From assembly GCA_963997635.1 (NCBI GenBank), contig CAXEND010000011.1, positions 14,059 to 78,058 on the forward strand: 64,000 nucleotides of DNA, written 5' to 3'. Below the pieces are notes generated by a model, which saw only the letters and a program-made list of their open reading frames with translations, did not search any database and had not been told where the DNA came from. This DNA comes from GCA-2728135 sp002728135 (GTDB lineage Bacteria; Pseudomonadota; Alphaproteobacteria; UBA828). The translations under genes and the position numbers were made by a program. Numbering within the stretch: the first letter of the stretch is position 1; each line of letters opens with the position of its first letter. Below are positions 56,262-63,440 of this stretch, in pieces.

Positions 56262-58001
56262 ATGGTTTTATGGTTAGCAATAGCATTAATGACATCTATG
56301 GCAATTATTATCTTGGCACTACCTTTAATCAGAAAACGATATGATAATGAGTCCTCTGAGGAAAAAAATATAGCAATTTACAAAGACCAGTTAAGGGAAC
56401 TAGACTCTGACTTGAAGAGAGGTTTAATTGGTTCTGATGATTATGATGCAGCTAAGGTAGAAATACAAAGACGTATTTTAGCGGTAGATAAAGACTTAAA
56501 AAAACCTGAAATAAATAATCAAAGACTTTTTTTATCAGTAATTTTATCTATATTTCATCGGATTCCGTTTTTAAACTTTATTCGTTTAATCCCAGTTTCT
56601 TATGCTCGGTGGATAACAGTGAGTGTTTTTCTTATTTTTATTCCTGCATTGTCAATAAGTATTTATATGAATACTGGTAACCCTGGCCTTCAGGCAGAAC
56701 CTTTTGCCGAGAGAAATTTTGAACAAAAGAAACAAGAACTAGCAGGGCAAGATATAGAACTTGCAATTACAAATTTAGAGGAAAAACTTTTAAAGAATCC
56801 AAATAATCTAGAAGGCTGGTTAATGTTAGGCCGTACGTATATGACTCTTGAGAGATATTTGAAAGCTGTAGATATTTTACGTGAGGCTTCAGTTATATTT
56901 TCTAATAATCAGTTAGTAATGACTATGCTTGGTGAGGCAATTGTTTTATCAACAAATGGTCAAATAACAGTTGAGTCAAAAACAATTTTTGAGACAGTTC
57001 TAAGCAATGACCCTACAAATCCTGCTGCTAGGTATTACTTGGCACTTGCTTTGGCACAAGGAGGAAGAACAGCACAGGCTTTAGAAATGTGGATGGATCT
57101 AGCTGCTGATACACCAGAAAATACACCTTGGAGAATGAATTTAGTGACAGCCATTAACAAGGCGGCAGTAGAATTAGAAACGGAAATATACGAAATCCCA
57201 TATGCTACTTCAAATATTGTAACTGGGGCTGGTGATATTCCAATAACTGGGCCAACAGCTGAAGATGTAGCTGCTGCTTCAGAAATGAATCAAGAAGATA
57301 GACAAGCCATGATAACGGGTATGGTTGAAAATCTTGCCCAAAAATTAGTTGAAAATCCAAATGATCTTTCTGGATGGAAAAGGTTGATTCGTGCTTATCG
57401 TGTTCTTGGTCACAATGACAAAGCAGAACAGGCTGAAATTAGGCTTGCTGAAATTCAGTCACAAAACATTTCTAATAAATCTCCTTCGATTGAAGCTATA
57501 TCTAAAGATAAGATTTCTGGGCCAACAGAATCGCAAATTGCCGATGCCAAAAATATGACCTCTCAGGAGAGAAGGGATATGATCCTCTCAATGGTTGAAG
57601 GTTTGGCTGATCGTCTAAAAGATACACCTGAGGATTTAGAAGGATGGATACGTCTCGCTAAATCATGGAAAGTTCTCAAGGAACACCAAAAATCTGTTGA
57701 TGCATATGAACGAGTAGTTATTTTGTCCCCTGGAAATGCAAGCTTACAAGCAGAGTATGGACGAGCACTCATGGATGCTAATTCAAATAAAAACATAATA
57801 CCAGAAGAAGCAATTGTTGCTTTTAATGCAGCCTTAGAACTTGACCCAGATCATCCAGAAGCCCTTTGGTTTTCAGGATATGCAGCAGCTATGTTAGGTA
57901 ATTATAAAAAAGCTCGGGAACAGTGGAAACATCTTCTTGGTTTGTTACCAATTGGTTCACCAGACTATCAAGCGGTTAAGCAAGCGATGGAATCTCTTTA
58001 A
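56262..58001 (+). CDS. ccmI: Cytochrome c biogenesis TPR protein CcmI, extended
   Basis: TPR chaperone for apocytochrome c. Two TM segments lie near residues 4-24 and 118-137, with the leucine-zipper-like cytoplasmic loop YKDQLRELDSDLKRGLIG between them. TPR repeats follow from about residue 165. At 579 residues it is longer than usual alphaproteobacterial CcmI (about 370-420). Residues 330-393 and 420-483 are two copies of one module (GPT..., MVEnLA, NDL.GW) with no gap in alignment. It starts 17 bases after ccmH and ends the ccm operon. Confidence 0.93.
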   Translation: MVLWLAIALMTSMAIIILALPLIRKRYDNESSEEKNIAIYKDQLRELDSDLKRGLIGSDDYDAAKVEIQRRILAVDKDLKKPEINNQRLFLSVILSIFHRIPFLNFIRLIPVSYARWITVSVFLIFIPALSISIYMNTGNPGLQAEPFAERNFEQKKQELAGQDIELAITNLEEKLLKNPNNLEGWLMLGRTYMTLERYLKAVDILREASVIFSNNQLVMTMLGEAIVLSTNGQITVESKTIFETVLSNDPTNPAARYYLALALAQGGRTAQALEMWMDLAADTPENTPWRMNLVTAINKAAVELETEIYEIPYATSNIVTGAGDIPITGPTAEDVAAASEMNQEDRQAMITGMVENLAQKLVENPNDLSGWKRLIRAYRVLGHNDKAEQAEIRLAEIQSQNISNKSPSIEAISKDKISGPTESQIADAKNMTSQERRDMILSMVEGLADRLKDTPEDLEGWIRLAKSWKVLKEHQKSVDAYERVVILSPGNASLQAEYGRALMDANSNKNIIPEEAIVAFNAALELDPDHPEALWFSGYAAAMLGNYKKAREQWKHLLGLLPIGSPDYQAVKQAMESL

Positions 58002-58002
58002 A

Positions 58003-58980
58003 ATGCGAGCTGTTGTATGTAGAAAATGGGGATCTATAAATTTATTAACAATATCTAATATGCCTCCTCCAAAACTTGGCCCCAACAATATTCTGATTGA
58101 AGTAATTGCTACCTCTGCAAATTATGCAGATTTGGTAATGGTTGCAGGTAATTATCAGACAAGACCAAATTTTCCTTTTGCACCTGGTTTAGAGGCGGTA
58201 GGTATTATTTTAGAATGTGGAGCTGAAGTAAAAAACTTTAAACCTGGTGAAAGAGTGATGGCTTTACTAAATCATGGGGGTTTTGCAGAACAAGTTATTG
58301 CTGATGCCAGTGTTTGTTTTCTCGTGCCAGAAAATATGGATGACAATACTGCGGCTGGATTCCTAATTGCGTATGTATCTTCACATGTCGCTCTAAGATG
58401 GCAGGCAAGACTAGCAAATAATGAGAGTATTTTAGTCTTAGGGAGTGCTGGTGGTGTGGGTTTAACAGCAGTAGAAATAGCTAAAGTAATGGGAGCGAAA
58501 GTAATTGCGGGGGCGAGTAGTAACGAAAAACTTAAATTAGCCTATAGCAGGGGAGCTGACTATTTAGTTGATTATTCTAAGAAAGACCTGAAATCAGAAA
58601 TAATGAATTTAACAAATAATAGTGGTGTTGATGTATGCTTTGATCCAATTGGAGGAAGCTTATTTGACTCAGCATTTTCTTCAGTTGGTTGGGGTGGTAG
58701 ATATATACATATTGGATTTGTAGGTGGAATACCAAAAGTTCCAGCTAATAGATTATTAGTTAAACATCGCAGCGCAATGGGTTCAGCACTGCGTTATTTT
58801 GTTCGCTATCGCACAGACCTTTTGAGAGAAAGTGTTTTAGAGCTCATAAAATGGTGGCAAGCTGGTCATTTGAAACTGGAGATTGCGGGGGAGTGGAAAC
58901 TTGAAGAAGCGGTCAGTGTACTTAAAAAACTAGAGGAACGATCTATTAAAGGGAAAGCTGTTATCAAATTAAAATCATAG
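58003..58980 (+). CDS. NADPH:quinone oxidoreductase family protein
   Basis: Medium-chain dehydrogenase/reductase of the zinc-free quinone reductase type, about 325 residues from ATG 58003. That ATG follows the ccmI stop by one base. The N-terminal substrate domain has ATSANYADLVMVAGNYQTRPNFPFAPGLEAVG. The NADPH motif is LVLGSAGGVGLTAVEIAKVMGAKVIAGAS near residue 145. DVCFDPIGG follows. No structural zinc cysteines are present. The substrate is unknown. The frame extends upstream inside ccmI, but that start is not needed. Confidence 0.88.
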   Translation: MRAVVCRKWGSINLLTISNMPPPKLGPNNILIEVIATSANYADLVMVAGNYQTRPNFPFAPGLEAVGIILECGAEVKNFKPGERVMALLNHGGFAEQVIADASVCFLVPENMDDNTAAGFLIAYVSSHVALRWQARLANNESILVLGSAGGVGLTAVEIAKVMGAKVIAGASSNEKLKLAYSRGADYLVDYSKKDLKSEIMNLTNNSGVDVCFDPIGGSLFDSAFSSVGWGGRYIHIGFVGGIPKVPANRLLVKHRSAMGSALRYFVRYRTDLLRESVLELIKWWQAGHLKLEIAGEWKLEEAVSVLKKLEERSIKGKAVIKLKS

Positions 58981-59065
58981 TTTGATTAGTAATCAATAAT
59001 TAGTTTATCCTTAGAATATTAATCTTCATAACAATTTTAATTATAGCGTTTACAGGGAAAATTAC

Positions 59066-59284
59066 ATGGCTAAAGAGGATCTTTTAGAGTTTTCAGGTGT
59101 TGTGACAGAAAAACTGCCTGACACAATGTTTAGGGTAAAATTAGAAAATGATCATGAAATCATTGCTAGACCAGCCGGAAAAATGAGAAAGTTTAGAATA
59201 CGTGTTCTTGTTGGAGATCGAGTTGATGTTGAAATGACACCATATGATCTTACTAAAGGTCGTATAACTTTCCGCCATAAATAA
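59066..59284 (+). CDS. infA: Translation initiation factor IF-1
   Basis: 72-residue OB-fold protein that binds the ribosomal A site during initiation. It is near full family identity: MAKEDLLEFSGVVTEKLPDTMFRVKLENDHEIIARPAGKMRKFRIRVLVGDRVDVEMTPYDLTKGRITFRHK in segments typical of alphaproteobacterial InfA. AGGGAAAA precedes the ATG. The gene stands alone between the quinone reductase and a haloacid dehalogenase; in many Alphaproteobacteria it is near maf or rne, so the place is unremarkable but not the commonest. Confidence 0.98.
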   Translation: MAKEDLLEFSGVVTEKLPDTMFRVKLENDHEIIARPAGKMRKFRIRVLVGDRVDVEMTPYDLTKGRITFRHK

Positions 59285-59422
59285 TTAATCTCTAAAGGTT
59301 AAAAAAATAAAATATTTTTTATCCTATATTTGAAATTTATGTCAGTTAAAAATTTATGTTTTTCCTAATTGATATTTTAACGCACTTTTTATTTAATTTT
59401 AATCCAAGTTGGGGGGATACAC

Positions 59423-60112
59423 ATGTCAGTGAAAAAACTAGATAACATAAGTGCATGTGTTTTTGATGCATACGGAACGCTGTTTGATTTTAATAGTGCA
59501 GTTGACCGATTCAGTTCAGATATGGAAGGAAAGGCAGACAAGCTAAATGAGATATGGAGAGCTAAGCAACTACAATATACTTGGTTACACAGCTTAATGG
59601 GAACTTATACAGATTTTTGGACTTTGACTAATAATGCGCTTGATTTTGCTCTAGAAACAGTGGAATTAAACAAAATTGGTTTAAGTGAAAAGTTAATGGC
59701 AGCATATTGCGAACTCAAACCATATCCTGAAGTTATTACTACACTTAATCAAATTAAAGAAAGTGGCATAAAAATTGCAATTCTCTCAAATGGGGAACCT
59801 AATATGCTGGACTCTGCAGTCAAAAGTGCGGGGTTAGAAAATTTGATAGACAAGACTTTATCTGTTGACTCTATTGGGATTTATAAGCCACATCCAAGTG
59901 TTTACAAATATGCCGTAGAAAATTTAGATTGCGACTCAGAAAAAATAAGTTTTCAGAGTTCAAATTCATGGGATGCTGTTGGAGCAGCACATTTTGGCTT
60001 TAAAGTAGTTTGGTGTAACAGGTCCAAGCAAAAAATTGAAAGACTACCAGCCTCCCCAGATATAATAATTAGTGATTTAAGTAAACTTCCGGAAATAATA
60101 GGTGCAATTTAG
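59423..60112 (+). CDS. Haloacid dehalogenase, type II (L-2-haloacid dehalogenase-like)
   Basis: HAD-fold hydrolase of 229 residues. The nucleophile Asp15 is in CVFDAYGTLFDF, with Arg in IWRAKQLQYTW, Ser-Asn in ILSNGEPNML, Lys and Tyr in KPHPSVYKYA, and FQSSNSWDAVGAAHFGF near residue 180. All active-site positions described for L-2-haloacid dehalogenases are present. The true substrate may be a 2-haloacid or something else. GGGGGGA lies nine bases before the ATG. A 138-bp gap separates it from infA. Confidence 0.88.
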   Translation: MSVKKLDNISACVFDAYGTLFDFNSAVDRFSSDMEGKADKLNEIWRAKQLQYTWLHSLMGTYTDFWTLTNNALDFALETVELNKIGLSEKLMAAYCELKPYPEVITTLNQIKESGIKIAILSNGEPNMLDSAVKSAGLENLIDKTLSVDSIGIYKPHPSVYKYAVENLDCDSEKISFQSSNSWDAVGAAHFGFKVVWCNRSKQKIERLPASPDIIISDLSKLPEIIGAI

Positions 60113-60164
60113 GTGAGATAATATGAGGAATACCATTATTTAAAACAAATCGTATTTTTCATAT

Positions 60165-61193
60165 CTAAGGTTCGAGTATTATTTTACCAAAAAAATTTCT
60201 ATCTCTTGTTAGTTCACCTGCTTTTCTTACATCCTCTAGTGGTAGTTTAGTATGTATAGTTGGATTTAATTTATTCTCAGCCACTAATTTGAAAACATGT
60301 TCCATCTCTAATCTGGTTGATAACACACTACCTTGAAATCTTATATTTTTTCTAAATAACTGAATTACGTCCATTTTTATCTCTTCGCCAGCGTGGGCAC
60401 CACAAGTTACGATCATTCCCCCCTTTGCTGTGCATTCAAGGCTTTTAACCAAAACCTTGCCACCAACTGACTCAATCACTAGATCGACACCCATTCCACC
60501 AGTTGCTTCCATTACTGCTTCTGCTAAATCATCGCTATTATAATTTATCACAGTGTCTGCACCTAAATGTCTTGCCTTTTCAAGTTTGTCATTTGACCCA
60601 GCTGAAGCAATAACTGTCGCTCCATGTAACTTAGTTATTTGTATTGCTGAAGTTCCAACGCCACTTCCTGCAGCATTTACTAAAACTGTCATTCCAGCTT
60701 TGACATCACCATAATGCACTGCCATATGCCATGCTGTTCCAAAACATAAATGTGAGGCTGCGGCTTTGTCGTAGTCTAGGTTTTCTGGAAGAGGAACTAG
60801 TTGGCTTTCATAACATTTAACATATTCTGCATAAGTGCCCCACATTGAGGCACCAAGGAAATGTCCATTATAACATAGATTATCTTTTCCACTTCGACAC
60901 ATATTACAACAATTGCATGGAGCTAATAATGAAATTCCAACACGATCTCCAACTTTTGAAATTTTAACATTTTTTCCAACCTCTACGACTTCACCTGCTC
61001 CTTCAATCCCAGGTACATGTGGCAGGGAAATTGGAAAACCCGATATCCCTTCTCTAATGTCATGATCAAGATGATTTACACCAGCGCCCTTTATTTTTAC
61101 GATTGCCTCTCCTGGTCCAGCAGTTGGTGTTTCTATTTCTTGAAAATTCAGCTTATCAACATCTCCATACTCATTAATAACAACTGCACGCAT
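60165..61193 (-). CDS. Zinc-type alcohol dehydrogenase family protein
   Basis: Medium-chain dehydrogenase/reductase of 342 residues. A structural zinc site CNCCNMCRSGKDNLC (C-x2-C-x2-C-x7-C spacing) lies near residue 93. The dinucleotide motif VLVNAAGSGVGTSAIQITKLHGATVIASAGS is near residue 165. The catalytic zinc side is unusual: the first cysteine position reads GAGVNHLDHD, as in zinc-ADH-like members, so catalytic zinc may be absent. The substrate is unknown. It ends convergently with the haloacid dehalogenase gene. Confidence 0.85.
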   Translation of the reverse strand: MRAVVINEYGDVDKLNFQEIETPTAGPGEAIVKIKGAGVNHLDHDIREGISGFPISLPHVPGIEGAGEVVEVGKNVKISKVGDRVGISLLAPCNCCNMCRSGKDNLCYNGHFLGASMWGTYAEYVKCYESQLVPLPENLDYDKAAASHLCFGTAWHMAVHYGDVKAGMTVLVNAAGSGVGTSAIQITKLHGATVIASAGSNDKLEKARHLGADTVINYNSDDLAEAVMEATGGMGVDLVIESVGGKVLVKSLECTAKGGMIVTCGAHAGEEIKMDVIQLFRKNIRFQGSVLSTRLEMEHVFKLVAENKLNPTIHTKLPLEDVRKAGELTRDRNFFGKIILEP

Positions 61194-61303
61194 TGATTTT
61201 ATCCTTACACAAATAATTAATAAGCATTAGTATTATATTACTTAATTTATAAACTCAAAAACCTCACAAAAAATAATCAATCATTTAGTATCTAAAAGTT
61301 AAT

Positions 61304-61468
61304 ATGATTTTTAAAATAATTCTTATAATCATTATCCTCTTGCTGGTAGCTGCTATAATCTACGATAAAGTTACTGGGCGAAAGCTTACTCGATGGATTA
61401 TGTGGCCTGTTTTGTTGGGGTTTGTGGCTATTGTAATAGCTATAATGGTTAGAGGACTGTTAGATTAA
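61304..61468 (+). CDS. 54-residue two-TM membrane protein, unknown
   Basis: Small open frame with two hydrophobic helices: residues 2-19, IFKIILIIIILLLVAA, and about 33-50, MWPVLLGFVAIVIAIMV. A basic turn DKVTGRKLTRW lies between them. The pattern of a short positive loop between two TM segments is typical of real small membrane proteins. Ribosome site support is weak. It sits in a gap between the alcohol dehydrogenase and DUF1330 genes. I do not recognise it. Confidence 0.5.
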   Translation: MIFKIILIIIILLLVAAIIYDKVTGRKLTRWIMWPVLLGFVAIVIAIMVRGLLD

Positions 61469-61529
61469 AAATATATTAAATCGTATTGGTAATTTCTAGT
61501 TTAGATGAGTAAAGAAAGGAAATAATTAA

Positions 61530-61817
61530 ATGAAGGCTTATATAATCGCTGATATTGATGTTTTCGATTCTGACTTATACAAAAATTATCAGACTAAGAC
61601 ACCTAAAACTGTAAAAAAATATGGAGGCAATTTTGTTGTAAGAGGAGGATCGCCTAAAAAACTGGAGGGTGATTGGGAGCCAAGTAGGTTAGTAGTCATC
61701 GAGTTTGAGAATGTAGAAGCAGCTCGTGAATGGTATTTCTCTGAGGAATATCAGTCCATCTTAAATATTAGGCAAAAAGCATCTAATGGGAGGATGGTTT
61801 TAGTTGAGGGTGCCTAA
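61530..61817 (+). CDS. DUF1330 family protein
   Basis: 95-residue protein with the dimeric alpha-beta barrel fold expected of DUF1330. Seen are the N-terminal YIIADIDVFDSDLYKNYQ, FVVRGGSPKKLEGDWEPSRLVVIEFENVEAAREWYFSEEYQSI and RMVLVEG. These fit the family closely. Function is unknown; such proteins are often encoded with catabolic enzymes. A GAAAGGA lies upstream of the ATG. It converges with the CoA-transferase gene, 44 bases away. Confidence 0.9.
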   Translation: MKAYIIADIDVFDSDLYKNYQTKTPKTVKKYGGNFVVRGGSPKKLEGDWEPSRLVVIEFENVEAAREWYFSEEYQSILNIRQKASNGRMVLVEGA

Positions 61818-61861
61818 GTATATGATTTAAACATATTTTATAACAGTCAACAACTTGGCAC

Positions 61862-63082
61862 TTATGGCCCTGATACAATTTTTTGATCGTGAAGTTTTCC
61901 TATTTCATTTGAGCTCATGCCAAGAACATCAGATAAAATTGAGTCTGTATGTTCCCCTAATAATGGGGCTCGTTTCACTTCCTCTCTTGAAAAGTTTGAA
62001 AATTCAAAAGGAGAACCTGGTGTTAATATTTGTCCTATTCCGGGTTGATCAATATTTTGGAATAAGGGGTTATTAGTGGAAACAAATGGATCTTCATGGA
62101 CCATTTCTTTATAAGTCCTAAAAGGAGCCCAAAGAATTCCTGCATCTGTTAATTTATTTCCTGCTTCTACCAAAGTATGTTCTGCAAACCATGGATCTAC
62201 CAGATCGCTGAGTAATTTTCGAACTTTCCAGCGATCTGACTCAAGATCAAGATTAATATTTTCTTTGGCTTCTAAGTTGTCGAAGGCGGTTTTTAAATTA
62301 GTAGCTTTAGCAAAAGCTTGCATTTGTCGAGACGTAACAATTACAAGCATAATTCTTTTATTATCAGAAGTACAAAAATCCTTTCCAAAGGTTCCATACA
62401 TTTGGTTACCAATTCTTGGACGTTGTTCATCATTTAAAAGAACATCTCCTATATAACCAAGTGATGCAGTAAGGTGATAACCAACATCGGCTAATGACAG
62501 CCTAATATTTTGACCTTCTCCAGTTCTGCTACGGTGTCTTTCGGCTGCCAAAAGAGCAATCGCAGCCATTAGCCCACAAGTAAGGTCCCATCCTGGTAAG
62601 ACATTATTGACTGGTTCATCATTATTGAGGCTAGATGGGCCAGTAGTAAAAGGCCAGCCTGTTTTTGCATTTACAGTATAATCAACTGCAGTAGTACCGT
62701 CAGGGTTTCCTATTATATTTAGCGAAATAACATCTTCACGCAATGTTTTTAGATTCTCATGGGAACACCAATTACGAACTGGAAGATTGGTTAGAAATAT
62801 ACCTGCGTCTGAACCGGGTGCTGTTATTAGGTTGGTTATAATTTCTCTTCCTTCAGGACTACGAAAATCAATAGCAATAGAGCGTTTCCCTTTATTCATT
62901 CCCGCCCAATAAATACTATTATTATTTGAAGTTACTGGCCAACGACGGTAGTCAAGTCCACCACCAATCATATCAAAACGTATTACATCAGCACCCATCT
63001 GAGCCAACATCATTCCACCCAACGGTGCAGCAACAAAAGCGGACCCCTCAACGACCCGTAAACCTTTTAATATCGAGTTCAT
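61862..63082 (-). CDS. CoA-transferase family III protein, 2-methylfumaryl-CoA isomerase-like
   Basis: CaiB/BaiF-type CoA-transferase of 406 residues. The N-terminus is ILKGLRVVEGSAFVAAPLGGMMLAQMGADVIRFD. The presumed catalytic Asp166 lies in VLPGWDLTCGLMAAIALLAAERHRSRTGEGQ, aligned with Asp169 of formyl-CoA transferase. The opening and the GGGLDYRRWPV stretch match what I recall of 2-methylfumaryl-CoA isomerase (mesaconyl-CoA C1-C4 transferase, Mct) rather than formyl-CoA transferase or racemase. If so, it shifts CoA within mesaconate. The exact reaction is an inference. No other genes of that pathway are in the window. Confidence 0.8.
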   Translation of the reverse strand: MNSILKGLRVVEGSAFVAAPLGGMMLAQMGADVIRFDMIGGGLDYRRWPVTSNNNSIYWAGMNKGKRSIAIDFRSPEGREIITNLITAPGSDAGIFLTNLPVRNWCSHENLKTLREDVISLNIIGNPDGTTAVDYTVNAKTGWPFTTGPSSLNNDEPVNNVLPGWDLTCGLMAAIALLAAERHRSRTGEGQNIRLSLADVGYHLTASLGYIGDVLLNDEQRPRIGNQMYGTFGKDFCTSDNKRIMLVIVTSRQMQAFAKATNLKTAFDNLEAKENINLDLESDRWKVRKLLSDLVDPWFAEHTLVEAGNKLTDAGILWAPFRTYKEMVHEDPFVSTNNPLFQNIDQPGIGQILTPGSPFEFSNFSREEVKRAPLLGEHTDSILSDVLGMSSNEIGKLHDQKIVSGP

Positions 63083-63440
63083 TTTTTACCTTTAGAAAAA
63101 ATTAATAGTTTAAAATTTACCCTGCAGATACGTTACTTACCATCACTTTTCAAGGTATTGAGTCATTGAATATAATCTAATTATTATAATTTTTTGAAAT
63201 TTTTATCTCAAATATCAGTAATTTTTATCTCAAATATCAGTAATTTTTATCTCAAATATCAGTAAAGAGTGTATGACAAACCTATTGAAGAGATAATTTT
63301 TGTTTATTTGAGCCTCTTTTTTTTCAAAACGATACAGTACAGGTTGTAAAATTATAACTATGTTTGTAAATTTACATTTTTCGCCTGAATCTTCTTCCGG
63401 GACAAGGCAGTTAAACCAAATTGTACAGGGGACCATAACC
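63083..63440. other. Intergenic region upstream of the SRPBCC gene
   Basis: 358 bases between divergent genes, without a supported reading frame on its own. It holds the 22-bp tandem repeat described separately. An in-frame ATG at 63360 could extend the downstream gene by 27 residues, but AGGGGA in front of 63441 marks the better start. No clear promoter is seen. Confidence 0.6.
63200..63265. repeat. 22-bp tandem repeat, three perfect copies
   Basis: Three end-to-end copies at 63200-63221, 63222-63243 and 63244-63265. Each begins TTTTTATCTC and ends ATATCAGTAA. The copies are identical. They lie 175 bases before the SRPBCC start. Such arrays vary in number by strand slippage. Whether they affect expression is unknown. 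Confidence 0.92.

Noticed and set aside
63200..63265. CRISPR array
   Set aside because: The 22-bp copies are directly adjacent with no spacers, and no cas genes are present.
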